A stretch of DNA of 64,000 bases from Porticoccaceae bacterium (GCA_902557735.1 CACEBC010000002.1:38697-102696), one strand, 5' to 3'. Shown: positions 53,087 through 62,874, counted from the stretch's first letter. Notes: generated by a model not told the origin, from the letters alone. A program made the numbers and translations.

Positions 53087-53908
53087 TTATTTCTGAAACC
53101 TCGGAAGAACGAATATATCAAAACGAGTCGTCTTGCCTTTTATTGAGAAGCTCGGCTCAGAATTCGAAAGGTACTCAGCCCTTAAAGGCCGCTTCACTAC
53201 AACGCGATACCGAGCTTTTTTAAGAGCCACGCTAACCAAGTTAGGCGCATCCTCATCCGTGCCTATGATGCTATGAAATGCCTGCATTTCTTTCCGCACA
53301 GCGGATGATTTTCGACGCTTTTGGTACATTGGGTCAAGATAAATCACATCTGCTGATACCGAATCGATGTTCAGAAAGGTGCTCCCATCCATGAAAACAA
53401 TTCTCATCCGTTTTACGATTTCTCTTATATCAATATTCAAAGCATCATAACTTTGCGCTCGATCAAAACCGTTTTCAAGCAAGCTAAAAACAACTGGATT
53501 ACGTTCTACGAGGGTCACATTGCAGCCTAAAGAAGCCAAAATAAAGGCATCATCCCCCATCCCTGCTGTTAAATCTATGACATCAGGTCTATAGTTGCCA
53601 GATACACCCACAGCCCTTGCGATAGCCTCTTGTTTGACTCCTCTCGAAAGACGTCTGTACTCAAGGCTTTTGCATGAAAAATCACTGAAAATAGGGCCAT
53701 GTTTTTTATGATCTAAGCTCTTCAAACAGACCAGCGCATCTTTAAATTCAATATAATAATCTCTTCCACAATTAAGATATTTTCCTACATCAGTTCTGTT
53801 GGGCTCCTCTCTAAGATCAACGCCCAAATACTCTGACAATGCTCTAGCCTTGTTTTTTAGTCGGTCATGTTTACAGACGACAAAAGCTATATGATCACTA
53901 CGTTCCAT
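53087..53908 (-). CDS. rsmJ: 16S rRNA (guanine1516-N2)-methyltransferase RsmJ
   Basis: 273-residue SAM-dependent rRNA methyltransferase. VIDLTAGMGDDAFILASLGCNVTLVERNP is the SAM-binding region, DVIYLDPMYQKRRKSSAVRKEMQ carries the D-P-M-Y catalytic motif of RsmJ, and VVVKRPLRAEYL follows. Typical length is 250-260. It is the last gene before a long intergenic region and converges on dapE. Confidence 0.92.
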   Translation of the reverse strand: MERSDHIAFVVCKHDRLKNKARALSEYLGVDLREEPNRTDVGKYLNCGRDYYIEFKDALVCLKSLDHKKHGPIFSDFSCKSLEYRRLSRGVKQEAIARAVGVSGNYRPDVIDLTAGMGDDAFILASLGCNVTLVERNPVVFSLLENGFDRAQSYDALNIDIREIVKRMRIVFMDGSTFLNIDSVSADVIYLDPMYQKRRKSSAVRKEMQAFHSIIGTDEDAPNLVSVALKKARYRVVVKRPLRAEYLSNSEPSFSIKGKTTRFDIFVLPRFQK

Positions 53909-54385
53909 ACATCTTACATTCTTTAAAAACCATTTGGTTTTTGATATCTATCCGTTATTTCTCATAATAAAAAAGTAATCTCTACGCAGCACGCTTAAAT
54001 AAAACTCTAATTTCACCTGATCGAGCTATTCAGTCTATCCACCAAAAATTATGCACATATATTGTGGATAACTTTGTGCATAATCCCTCTTAAATCTGAC
54101 GCGAGACCTTTTAAATAAAGGTTCGAGCACAAATTGATTAATTATTAATCAATTAAAAATTATCAATAAAATCAATAATTTAAATATCTACAACCCAACA
54201 ATCAATGACTTATGACGATTTTTTGACAGTTTTTTAAGAAACATCAAGTATCTGTGGACAATAAAATGTTCCTTATGCAAAAAATTAGGCGCAAGGCGAA
54301 AAAGTTATTGCGCTTTGCTAGTTATCGTGATAGCAATATCTCCTGCAAGTGCTCCCACGAAACAGTTTTCGAGTTGCACCAAGCT
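53909..54385. other. AT-rich intergenic region with a DnaA-box cluster
   Basis: 477 bases between two minus-strand genes. In order: a perfect AAAAACC/GGTTTTT hairpin (53925-53942), three perfect DnaA boxes in 35 bases (54049-54083), an ACCTTT/AAAGGT hairpin (54106-54122), a perfect 11-bp palindrome with one central base (54132-54154), a run of almost pure A/T to about 54195, and a one-mismatch DnaA box (54253-54261). A 121-residue plus-strand frame from 54254 lies mostly over the next gene and is rejected. No RNA gene was recognised. Confidence 0.6.
54049..54083. promoter_or_regulatory. Cluster of three DnaA boxes
   Basis: TTATGCACA at 54049-54057, TGTGGATAA at 54063-54071 (reverse complement is the perfect R1-type TTATCCACA) and TGTGCATAA at 54075-54083 (reverse complement TTATGCACA). 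All three match TTWTNCACA without a mismatch. The two outer boxes form an inverted pair. The AT-rich block begins about 30 bases downstream. Confidence 0.7.
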
Positions 54386-55144
54386 TTAATGCAAGTGAAG
54401 CCAACCACTTATCTTATCTTGACAAGCAAACTGAATGATATTCGTATCGATAGAGGTCTTCTTGATACTCTCTTTTATCTTATCAGGGCTATTATTTTTT
54501 TCACTTATATGTCCAAAGAGCAGATGTTGTATTCGCTGGTGGTTGATAGTGTTAAAAAATTCAGCCACCTGATCATTTCCAAGATGTCCCCATTTACTGT
54601 CAATTCTTCTTTTCAATGATAAAGGGTACGGCCCTGAACTAAGCATATTTTTGTCATAGTTAGCTTCCAACAATAGACCATCGCATAGCTTATATCGCTC
54701 TATTAGATATTTCGTAACATGTCCTAAATCAGTCAGCACCCCAAAACAGACCGTCTTACTTTTTACAATGAATTGAATCGGTTCCGCCGCATCATGAGGG
54801 ATGGGAACAGGAGATATGCTTAAATCTCCAATTGTAAATTTATCGTAGTTTTCGATCATGCGAAACAAATTGGTACTATCGTATTTGATCGCCCTGCGAG
54901 AGCCAACAGTAAGAAATACAGGAATCCTATATTTGACTGCCAGAGGCATCACACCAATCCAATGATCAGAGTGTTCATGTGTCACTAAAATGGCATCTAA
55001 ATCGTCACCTTTCAAATCCAAATATTTCAGTCTACTAATACTTTGTTTGAGAGAGAATCCACAGTCGATCATAATGCAAGTCGACTCGGTTTTCACCACA
55101 GTCGAGTTCCCATTGCTTCCGCTGCCAAGAGAGGCAAATTTCAT
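54386..55144 (-). CDS. Metallo-beta-lactamase-fold hydrolase (YycJ/WalJ-like)
   Basis: 252-residue MBL-fold protein. VTHEHSDHWIGV is the H-x-H-x-D-H metal motif; further ligands lie in DLGHVT and the C-terminal FGHISEKNNSPD. KFASLGSGSNGNSTVV is the classic start of this branch, whose members are proposed exonucleases or phosphodiesterases. It follows bamC on the same strand; the dapA-bamC-MBL order is conserved in Pseudomonas-like genomes, where purC usually comes next, but purC is missing here. Confidence 0.88.
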   Translation of the reverse strand: MKFASLGSGSNGNSTVVKTESTCIMIDCGFSLKQSISRLKYLDLKGDDLDAILVTHEHSDHWIGVMPLAVKYRIPVFLTVGSRRAIKYDSTNLFRMIENYDKFTIGDLSISPVPIPHDAAEPIQFIVKSKTVCFGVLTDLGHVTKYLIERYKLCDGLLLEANYDKNMLSSGPYPLSLKRRIDSKWGHLGNDQVAEFFNTINHQRIQHLLFGHISEKNNSPDKIKESIKKTSIDTNIIQFACQDKISGWLHLH

Positions 55145-55264
55145 AAATTGCTGTCTTAAGATAGATTACTGCGTAACAAACCCAACAAACGTATCGATTC
55201 CGAATCTGCCAGCTGTTGGCCCTCATAATCCCTAACTTTCACCTTTATGAGGCCCTCTGCGCGC

Positions 55265-56186
55265 TCAACGAGAATTCGGTAGTTTGATTCGAGCATTTCC
55301 TGTTTCTTGCCGCCCCCCAAACAATCGTTTAAAAAAACCCACCTTTTCCTCGACCTCGGGAGTGTAGTTCACGTAGATAATGCCTGCCGTTCTATTTTTA
55401 TCGACGATCGAGAAACCTCCACGCGATGCCGAATAATTCACAGATGCCCAACATCGATCATAGCTTAGAGCGATGCTAATGTATGCCTCCTCCGCCTCAT
55501 CAGCCATAATAGCCACTTTCGCATCACCACCGATTTTTTTGCGCCAACAACGATACTTGAGAATAATTTGTGGTTGAGGCCAAATCATTGGCTAGCATCT
55601 CTAAAATATCTTCCTCTCGCTCTTCATTATCAGATGACATTGGCCAGTTGACGAAATTTTCTGAGGTAATCGGGCTTTGCTGGTGTAATGCAGAAATTTC
55701 GGTGCTGTTAAGCTGGACTCCTGACTCAACGACAAATCTAAATCTGTGAGTATTATCTTGGTCAGATTTAAAACTAACGCCAGTTGTTTCTATGATTCCC
55801 AATGTGCCATCGGCCATCGCAGTCGGGATACCATTGCGACTTAGAATATTTCTAACTCGAGGCCAAACTTCACTGGGCGCTAAGTTAATAAGCACCCAAC
55901 GTCGTTCTTCAAAGCTTTGTATTTTCACGACCTGCTCAAAATTATTCACCGAAGCTGGATGAGGCCGCGGAACCTCGTAATCATAGTTTAGATTATCAAC
56001 TCCCGACACAGCGGGGATAGGATATAACTGCCCTATATTTGAGTTATCCATTCCTTCTGGAACAGCAATCGGCGCTACTTCTTCTGATAATAAGTAGTCG
56101 TTTGATCGGTCTCTCAAACCCAACCAACCGCATCCTATCAAAGTCATGCATAAAAGAGTGATCACGGAGCCTAGTGTAACTTTCAT
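55265..56186 (-). pseudogene. bamC: Outer-membrane assembly lipoprotein BamC, frameshifted at an A7 run
   Basis: BamC (NlpB) is a lipoprotein of the BAM beta-barrel assembly complex. The first frame, from ATG 56186, has a lipoprotein signal (MTLIGCGWLG, lipobox LIGC) and the N-terminal domain through RWVLINLAPSEVWPRVRNIL, then stops at 55524. Dropping one A from the A7 run (55534-55540 as T on the plus strand) restores QKIGGDAKVAIMADEAEEA and the second BamC domain to FFKRLFGGR, 306 residues in all. Both halves are otherwise clean. The gene directly follows dapA, as usual. Error, recent loss or slippage are all possible; BamC is not essential in E. coli. Confidence 0.87.
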
Positions 56187-56210
56187 ATTGCTTACCAACC
56201 TGAACAAATT

Positions 56211-57095
56211 TTAATAAAAATTTATTTTAGCATTACCCATCGCTTTCTCGACAGCGGCAACATTAGATTCTGACATAGGGGTAAGCGGCAGTCTCAATGC
56301 ATTTTCTATTAACCCCATTCTGGACATGGCCCATTTAACAGGTATAGGGTTAGACTCTAGAAAAAGGGCTATGTGCAAAGATCTCAGTATTTCATCTATG
56401 TCTTCAGCCTCAAGATTTTTTCTCAGTAACGCGGCTTTACACATTTGAGCCATAAGTTTCGGTGCAATGTTCGCTGTAACCGAAATATTTCCGTCAGCAC
56501 CAGCTGATATTAGTTTTCTTGCCGAAATATCATCTCCTGAATAAACAGCGAAATCAGACGGCCTTCTCGACAAGATTTGTGACCCTCGATCAAGGTCTCC
56601 TGTCGCATCTTTGATACCACAAATGTTGTCCAACATAGCTAGTTTAAGGACGACATCAGTAGACAAGTCGCATGCCGTTCGACTCGGGACATTATACAAG
56701 ATCAGAGGGATATCAACTTGCTGTGCGATCGTTTTAAAATGTAAATAAAGACCTTCTTGCGAGGGCTTGTTATAGTAGGGTGTAACTAGTAGGCACGCAT
56801 CTGCTCCTGCCTCTTTTGCGATTCTAGTAAGCGCTAAGGCTTCTCTTGTGCAATTAGCACCTGTTCCGGCAATGACTGGCACGCGTCGGTCCACATACTT
56901 AACAACAAAATCTATGATATGTGAATGCTCATCAACGTCGAGAGTTGATGATTCCCCCGTCGTTCCTGCGATAACGATACCATCAGTATCCTGCTCGACG
57001 TGCCAATCAATCAACCTTTTGAGCGAATTCCAATCGATTTTATATGAATCTAGATGAAATGGGGTCACTAAGGCAACTAAGCTACCAGTAATCAT
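56211..57095 (-). CDS. dapA: 4-hydroxy-tetrahydrodipicolinate synthase
   Basis: 294-residue class I aldolase condensing pyruvate with aspartate semialdehyde, first committed step to diaminopimelate and lysine. GTTGESSTL, ILYNVPSRTACDLS (with the catalytic tyrosine) and GIKDATGDLDR (Schiff-base lysine) are diagnostic. The stop lies 24 bases before the bamC ATG, the conserved dapA-bamC arrangement. Lysine feedback residues cannot be judged by eye. Confidence 0.96.
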   Translation of the reverse strand: MITGSLVALVTPFHLDSYKIDWNSLKRLIDWHVEQDTDGIVIAGTTGESSTLDVDEHSHIIDFVVKYVDRRVPVIAGTGANCTREALALTRIAKEAGADACLLVTPYYNKPSQEGLYLHFKTIAQQVDIPLILYNVPSRTACDLSTDVVLKLAMLDNICGIKDATGDLDRGSQILSRRPSDFAVYSGDDISARKLISAGADGNISVTANIAPKLMAQMCKAALLRKNLEAEDIDEILRSLHIALFLESNPIPVKWAMSRMGLIENALRLPLTPMSESNVAAVEKAMGNAKINFY

Positions 57096-57124
57096 TAATC
57101 AATCCTCACAATCAAGGTCCGAGT

Positions 57125-58069
57125 CTAACTATACTCTTTGGGGCTGTAAAAATCTTTTTCCCCTTCGGGCCGTGTTTTAAATCGTCGGTGAACCCAAAGA
57201 TATTGTTCTGGCTTAAGTCGAATAAACTGTTCAATCAGTTCGTTAATAGTGATAGCGTCTTTGAGGTCGTCCCCAATTGGAAAGTTATTCAAGGCGGGGT
57301 AGAAAGTAATTTTGTATCCGGCGTCACCGGGCAAACGAATATGCGTAAAAGGAATAATGGTAGCACCACTCTTTTGAACGAAACGCGCAGTAGCATTGAC
57401 CGTCGCTGCTTGGACGCCAAAGAAAGGAGCAAATAAGCCACTGCCCAAGCCATAATCTTGGTCGGGCCCATACCACAAAGCGCGTCCACTTTTGAGCGCT
57501 TTTAGACAGCCTCTCACATCCTTTCGCTCATATACAATGCTATCTCCGCAGCTTTTGCTGATTCGTCCTCTTGCCTGCAAATAATCATATACTGGGTTAC
57601 CATGAGCTCTATACATGCCATCGACCTTATCATAGACTGTTGTTGCCGCAGCCGCGCCAATCTCAAGAGTAGTGTAGTGAATACCTAACAATAAAACTCC
57701 ATTTTCTGAAGCATTGATTAAATTTTCTGCGCCCTCAATATGCAATAATCTACTAAAACGTTCTTTACTCCACCACCATGCGATTCCAATCTCCATTATA
57801 GCGATGCCGAGGTTAACGAAATTATCTCGGACCATTTCTTCTCTCTCATCCGAACTTAGATGAGGAAAACATAGTTCAATATTGCGCTCAGCAATGCTTT
57901 TTCTAGCAGACCTAAATTTGAAAGCAAGCCGCCCAAGAATCTCGCCAAGAAGCAACAAGATGGAAAATGGCAATTGAGCAATGGACCACCAAATTCCAAA
58001 CAAACACCAACTCCCCCAGTTCTTTGGGTGGAGTAGATTAGGTTTGAATTGAGTAATTCGTGAACTCAA
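57125..58069 (-). CDS. lpxL: Lipid A biosynthesis lauroyl acyltransferase (LpxL/HtrB family)
   Basis: 314-residue inner-membrane acyltransferase adding a secondary acyl chain to Kdo2-lipid A. One N-terminal membrane segment (about 26-46), then the H-x4-E catalytic motif in LLLGIHYTTLEIG, and GPDQDYG and LWVHRRFKTRPEGEKDFY motifs of LpxL. LpxL, LpxM and LpxP are hard to tell apart by sequence alone; LpxL is the safest. Lies between dapA and fabV, all leftward. Confidence 0.9.
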   Translation of the reverse strand: MSSRITQFKPNLLHPKNWGSWCLFGIWWSIAQLPFSILLLLGEILGRLAFKFRSARKSIAERNIELCFPHLSSDEREEMVRDNFVNLGIAIMEIGIAWWWSKERFSRLLHIEGAENLINASENGVLLLGIHYTTLEIGAAAATTVYDKVDGMYRAHGNPVYDYLQARGRISKSCGDSIVYERKDVRGCLKALKSGRALWYGPDQDYGLGSGLFAPFFGVQAATVNATARFVQKSGATIIPFTHIRLPGDAGYKITFYPALNNFPIGDDLKDAITINELIEQFIRLKPEQYLWVHRRFKTRPEGEKDFYSPKEYS

Positions 58070-58123
58070 TAGCTTTAATCCAAATAAAAATCTTCGCGAA
58101 AATGCAAAGAGGTGGGGACCTTT

Positions 58124-59314
58124 TTAGTACAAGAGATCCTCAATTCTGACGTCAACCTCGACATCCTTTTTATAGTCAACGCCGTCGACATTGAAACCAA
58201 AAAGGTTCATAAATTCTGTCTTGTAACCACAAAAGTCTGCTAGTTCCTTCAAATTATGATCAGATATTATGTCCCATTTTGCTGCGATAGCTTCTTGAAT
58301 ATGTGTTTGAAGTTCCAAATTATCCACCCTGAATCTCCCCTCGGCGTCAACACGAGGCGCCGCGTTATAAAGGCACTCGTCGAAAAGCCGATCAATCTGT
58401 TCGATACAGCCTTCATGAGATCCGTCATCCTTCATTTCCTTGAACAGCAACGACAGATACAGAGGCATTATTGGGATGGCTGAGCTCGCCTGCGTTACCA
58501 CAGCTTTTAAGACTGCAACTCTAGCATCGCCATTTATCCGCGACAGTGTATCTCTCATTCTTAGCACGCTGCGATCTAGATCTTGTTTGGCTCGACCAAT
58601 CGTTCCATGCCAATAAAGATCCCATGTTATCTTTTCACCAATGTACGTAAATGCTGTGGTTTTTGCGCCAGGCGCTAAAGCATCTCTTTCAGAGAGCATG
58701 TCAATCCAGTGGCTCCAATCCTCACCTCCCATTACTGCGACCGTATCAGAGATCTCTTTTTCGCTTGCAGCTGATAATCTGAAATCTTGCAGAGTGCCCT
58801 TATCCGTATTGATACCGCGCATAAAGACTTCTTTCCCAATCGGTTTCAAGGTCGAATGATATATTTCATTTGTATCTGAATCAGTTCTCCTAGGCGACGC
58901 AATACTGTAAATAACGAGATCAACCTGTCCCAAATCAGCCTTAATTGTGTCAACTGTTAACTCTTTAATACCCTTGCTAAAGGCGTCTCCATTGATGCTT
59001 TTAGCATAGAGACCCTGACCAGCTGCGCGCGAATGAAAAGCAGCCGAATTATACCAACCAGCAGAACCAGGTCGACCGTTGGTGCTGCCTTTCTCGAGAA
59101 AGACTCCTATCGTAGCTGCCTCATGAGCGAATGCGGATACTATCCGTGCCGAAAGCCCATATCCTGTAGACGATCCAATAATCAATACTCGCCTCGGGCC
59201 CTTGCGAGCGCCTCTCAAAATTGCATAATCAATTTGTTTATTGACATTTATTTCGCACCCAACCGGATGGGCAGTCGTGCATACAAATCCGCGAACTCTT
59301 GGTCTAACGATCAT
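58124..59314 (-). CDS. fabV: Trans-2-enoyl-CoA/ACP reductase FabV
   Basis: 396-residue NADH-dependent enoyl reductase completing each round of fatty acid elongation; FabV enzymes are naturally little affected by triclosan. [20 protein letters not shown] is the typical start; [16 protein letters not shown] the NAD-binding loop; [25 protein letters not shown] holds the Y-x8-K catalytic pair. GGAG stands nine bases before the ATG at 59314; the open frame upstream (14 more codons) is not part of the family. Whether FabI is also encoded elsewhere is unknown. Confidence 0.94.
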   Translation of the reverse strand: MIVRPRVRGFVCTTAHPVGCEINVNKQIDYAILRGARKGPRRVLIIGSSTGYGLSARIVSAFAHEAATIGVFLEKGSTNGRPGSAGWYNSAAFHSRAAGQGLYAKSINGDAFSKGIKELTVDTIKADLGQVDLVIYSIASPRRTDSDTNEIYHSTLKPIGKEVFMRGINTDKGTLQDFRLSAASEKEISDTVAVMGGEDWSHWIDMLSERDALAPGAKTTAFTYIGEKITWDLYWHGTIGRAKQDLDRSVLRMRDTLSRINGDARVAVLKAVVTQASSAIPIMPLYLSLLFKEMKDDGSHEGCIEQIDRLFDECLYNAAPRVDAEGRFRVDNLELQTHIQEAIAAKWDIISDHNLKELADFCGYKTEFMNLFGFNVDGVDYKKDVEVDVRIEDLLY

Positions 59315-59559
59315 TGCTAACAGCTCCATATTTTTGCACGGAAAAAACTTTTGCACCTTTGTGCCGATATCATAACTGATCGATCGCTCATTCCAAAAGG
59401 TTGTTGACTGACGTATAACAATTAAAGAAAATTTTAAAGTGATAGTTACATCGCTGACTAATCGATGAAATCATGTTTAATTAGACGGATGTCGTTGGTT
59501 AAGCGCGGAAAATTTTAACCAAAGCTAACATCAGGTTATATAAAAGTTAGGAAAATATA

Positions 59560-60678
59560 ATGTCAGTGGACCAGAGTCTAGTCGCGCCCACCAAATATGG
59601 TAAACAGACGGGTTTATCATATCCCTTTCTGCGAAATGAGTTTCTTAATGCGCTAGAAACCAGCAAAAGTGTTTGCGAATCAACGGGATGGCTGCCAATT
59701 CATATAAATCTAGATGATTCAGCTGGCGGTGGATTCATGCCTTTGTACTTAAAAACTCATTCAATGGGTGAGTATGTCTTTGATTATGTTTGGGCTAACG
59801 CATACCACCATCATGGCTTCGATTATTACCCAAAGCTTGTTTCGGCCATCCCATTTACACCATCATCTGGCCCCAGAACAAGAAACGAAAAGGGTATTGA
59901 TCCCGCTCAGTCAATGTCATTTCTTGATAAAGTCTACGAAAAATCCGACATCTATAAGGCATCAAGCTGGCATTTGTTGTTCCCAGATGACAGTGCCCTT
60001 GAAGCTTTTGCCGATCTTAATCTGCTTCATCGATTAGGCGTTCAGTATCAATGGTTTAATTATGGCTTTCAGACCTTTGACGACTTTCTAGCCTCACTGA
60101 ACTCTAGAAAACGAAAAATGATTCGACGCGAAAGATCTGAGATTGCAGCACAGAAAATAGAAACCGAAACCCTATTTGGTCGAGATATCTCTCAAGAAAT
60201 ATGGGATTTTTTTTACAATCTGTACCAGCGGACCTATGCTAAGCGCAACGGCAGCCCTGGGTACCTTAATTCGAGATTTTTCACAAAAATCGGTAAGTCT
60301 ATGCCTGATCAGATCGCAATGGCAGTTGCCCGAATAAGGGGCGACCCGATCGCTTGTGCTCTCTATTTTTTTGATGACAGCACTTTATATGGAAGATATT
60401 GGGGGAGTATTAGGGAATTTAACTACTTACACTTTGAACTCTGCTATTACGTTGGAATTGAGTTATCAATAGCGATGGGCTTGCAACGATTTGACGCTGG
60501 AGCGCAAGGTGAACATAAGATAATACGAGGTTTTGAGCCCCGTAAAACCCATTCTCTGCACTGGATAAAGCAGCCTAATTTTCGTAACGCCATTGGGCAA
60601 TTTATCAGAGAGGAGGCTTTGGCTATCGACCATCACATCAAAGAAGCAAACAAACTACTTCCATTCAAACATTCCTAA
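59560..60678 (+). CDS. COG3146/DUF482 GNAT-fold protein
   Basis: 372-residue protein of the peptidogalycan biosynthesis/recognition family (DUF482), with a FemAB-like double GNAT fold. YVFDYVWANAYHHHGFDYYPKL, IPFTPSSGPR, SRKRKMIRRER and FDAGAQGEHKIIRGFEPRKTHSLHW are strongly conserved in this family. The reaction is not established; an acyl or aminoacyl transfer onto envelope material has been suggested from fold. Its length fits the family (about 370-390). Confidence 0.87.
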   Translation: MSVDQSLVAPTKYGKQTGLSYPFLRNEFLNALETSKSVCESTGWLPIHINLDDSAGGGFMPLYLKTHSMGEYVFDYVWANAYHHHGFDYYPKLVSAIPFTPSSGPRTRNEKGIDPAQSMSFLDKVYEKSDIYKASSWHLLFPDDSALEAFADLNLLHRLGVQYQWFNYGFQTFDDFLASLNSRKRKMIRRERSEIAAQKIETETLFGRDISQEIWDFFYNLYQRTYAKRNGSPGYLNSRFFTKIGKSMPDQIAMAVARIRGDPIACALYFFDDSTLYGRYWGSIREFNYLHFELCYYVGIELSIAMGLQRFDAGAQGEHKIIRGFEPRKTHSLHWIKQPNFRNAIGQFIREEALAIDHHIKEANKLLPFKHS

Positions 60679-61119
60679 TTACCACTCTCCGGTATTAGGC
60701 ATCGACATCCAGGGCTCAACTATATTGAGCGCCTTTCCACGCTGAAGCAGTTCTATTGATATGCCATCTGGAGATCTTATAAACGCCATTCGGCCATCCC
60801 GCGGCGGACGATTGATAATCACTCCGCACTCAATCAATTTGTTACATGCAGAGTAGATGTCGTCTACTTGAAAAGCAAGATGCCCGAAATTTCTACCTCC
60901 TCCATACTTTTGATCATCCCAATTATATGTCAACTCTAATAATGGCGATTTGTGTTCAGCTTTTATCGGGAAATCATCGGGCGCAGCAAGAAAGACAAGC
61001 GTGAAACGACCTTTAGGATAATCGTTTCTACTGAATTCTTTCATCCCGAGAGCACCACAATAAAAATCCAAAGATGCTGATAAATTACGCACACGAACCA
61101 TAGTATGAAGATAACGCAA
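60679..61119 (-). CDS. gloA: Lactoylglutathione lyase (glyoxalase I)
   Basis: 146-residue VOC-fold enzyme converting the methylglyoxal-glutathione hemithioacetal to lactoylglutathione. RYLHTMVRVRNLSASLDFYCGALGM is the N-terminal signature; metal ligands are H5, E63 (LLELTYNW), H81 (FGHLAFQVDDIY) and E127 (ISIELLQR). It lies 38 bases after aceF on the same strand and its stop abuts that of the convergent COG3146 gene. Confidence 0.93.
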   Translation of the reverse strand: MRYLHTMVRVRNLSASLDFYCGALGMKEFSRNDYPKGRFTLVFLAAPDDFPIKAEHKSPLLELTYNWDDQKYGGGRNFGHLAFQVDDIYSACNKLIECGVIINRPPRDGRMAFIRSPDGISIELLQRGKALNIVEPWMSMPNTGEW

Positions 61120-61157
61120 AATAATTTCCTCCTTTGCAGTGGGAACAGCAAAAACGG

Positions 61158-62822
61158 TTAAAGTACTAAAAAACGAATGTCGTTCAGGGTTTGAACCAGT
61201 TCACCCATAAAAGCACCACCCTCTGCACCGTTAACGATTCTGTGATCGTAAGACAGTGCCAAAGGTAAATATAATTTGGGGATAAACCCATCCCCATCCC
61301 AGTGGGGTTGAATTTTTGCTTTTGCGACACCCAATATTGCCACCTCAGGCGGATTAATGATTGGAGTGAAACCGGCACCTCCTTTGACACCTAAACTTGA
61401 TATAGTGAAACATCCTCCTTGCATCTCGCTGGGAGTGAGCTTTCCGTCCCGAGCTTTACGCGCAAGTTGAGCAGCTTCACAGGCAAGTTCCAAAATCCCT
61501 TTCGAATCCACATTTTTAATCACCGGCACCAACAATCCCTTGGAAGTATCAACTGCGATTCCTATATGGAAGTAATCCTTTTGCACAAAAGATTTGCCTC
61601 GGTCCACCAGCGATCGGTTGAATTGCGTATGAGCTTTGAGAGAATTACACACCGCCTTCAACAAAAATGCTATAAGAGTTACCTTGGTATTTCCGGACTC
61701 AGCTTTTGAATTCAAAGACTGTCTAAATGCCTCAAGTTCTGTAATTTCCGCGTTATCAAATTGGGTAACATGAGGGATCTTTGTCCAACTCTCCTGCAGC
61801 CTATGAGCAGTGATTGACTGAATTTTTGTCAGCTCATGAGTTTCGGTGGGACCAAATTCGGCAAAATCGATATGCTCATCCAGAGAGCGCTCGTCAATTA
61901 TTGAATGATTTTTTGAACTATTTGATAGTTGTTCTTGAACAAAATTATTAAGATCTTCTCGAGTTATTCGGCCTCGAAGTCCCGATCCATGCACCATCGA
62001 TAAGTCAACTCCCAGTTCACGAGCCAAAAGTCGGACGGAGGGTCCAGCATATACCTCTGTGACCTCTGTTCGATTGATTCCAGATTGACCAACGTACTGC
62101 TTTTTTTCTGGCACTTTTTGCTGTGCAACCGTGAAGGTTTCTCGCCCAAACAAAGCCTCATCGCTTCCGGTGTCGTCGCCACTCAGGCGATTGCACTGTA
62201 TACCGCTGTCCGTGCATCCTTTGGTTTGCATAAAAGCATCCTCTTGGATTTGGATTCTCACAACGGGATCACCCCTCTTGACCTTGCCATCAGCAGTGAC
62301 CAACACTTCTACAATTTTTCCTGCGCTGTTACAGGGTACCTCGATTGAACTTTTATCAGATTCCAACATCACTAATGAGTCGTGTTCTTCAACATAATCG
62401 CCAGGCGTTACAAATATTTCTGTTACAACCAAATCCTCATCGTTGCCAGTATCTGGCACACATAATGTTGATACTTTTTCTATGTGAGGTTCCTCACCAG
62501 GTGAGTCGGAAGCGCGAGAAATCTCAATCTCAGTTTCATTCTCGTCGACATGCATGGTGATTGGAGAGGCTGGAGTAACTGAATCACCTACTTGTAGCTC
62601 TGCCACCTTATCCCCTGCTGACACTTCATCACCTTCTCCAACTAAATAACGATGAAGCACTCCACTAAATGAAGACGGCACATCCATAGTGGCTTTATCA
62701 GATTCTAAAACGATCAAAGAGGCCTCCTCTTCAACCGTGTCGCCCGGTTCACAGCATAACTCGATAACCCTCACCTGATCGACACCTCCAAGATCAGGTA
62801 CCACAACAGTTTCCATTGTCAC
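61158..62822 (-). CDS. aceF: Pyruvate dehydrogenase E2, dihydrolipoamide acetyltransferase
   Basis: 554-residue core subunit of the pyruvate dehydrogenase complex. Two lipoyl domains, with lipoylated lysines in LESDKATMDV and LESDKSSIEV, then a peripheral subunit-binding domain (GPSVRLLARELGVDLSMVHGSGLRGRITREDL), and the catalytic domain with the D-H-R motif (LALSYDHRIVNGAEGGAF). GTG at 62822 is chosen because AAGGAG stands seven bases before it; an ATG two codons later is the alternative. Fifty-odd bases after aceE. Confidence 0.95.
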   Translation of the reverse strand: MTMETVVVPDLGGVDQVRVIELCCEPGDTVEEEASLIVLESDKATMDVPSSFSGVLHRYLVGEGDEVSAGDKVAELQVGDSVTPASPITMHVDENETEIEISRASDSPGEEPHIEKVSTLCVPDTGNDEDLVVTEIFVTPGDYVEEHDSLVMLESDKSSIEVPCNSAGKIVEVLVTADGKVKRGDPVVRIQIQEDAFMQTKGCTDSGIQCNRLSGDDTGSDEALFGRETFTVAQQKVPEKKQYVGQSGINRTEVTEVYAGPSVRLLARELGVDLSMVHGSGLRGRITREDLNNFVQEQLSNSSKNHSIIDERSLDEHIDFAEFGPTETHELTKIQSITAHRLQESWTKIPHVTQFDNAEITELEAFRQSLNSKAESGNTKVTLIAFLLKAVCNSLKAHTQFNRSLVDRGKSFVQKDYFHIGIAVDTSKGLLVPVIKNVDSKGILELACEAAQLARKARDGKLTPSEMQGGCFTISSLGVKGGAGFTPIINPPEVAILGVAKAKIQPHWDGDGFIPKLYLPLALSYDHRIVNGAEGGAFMGELVQTLNDIRFLVL

Positions 62823-62874
62823 CGGTTCACTCCTTGCTAAGAGCACTTATACTATTTAGATGTAATCACGAAAC

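Noticed and set aside
54075..54102. A dif site for XerCD
   Set aside because: The left arm resembles a XerC arm (8 of 11) but the right arm matches poorly (about 5 of 11), and the same bases form a perfect DnaA box.
54254..54619. 121-residue plus-strand frame as a gene
   Set aside because: Two thirds of it is antisense to the well-supported MBL hydrolase gene and it has no family resemblance.
55524..55588. Programmed -1 ribosomal frameshifting in bamC
   Set aside because: The second half lies in the +1 frame relative to the first, so a -1 slip at the A tract would not join them.
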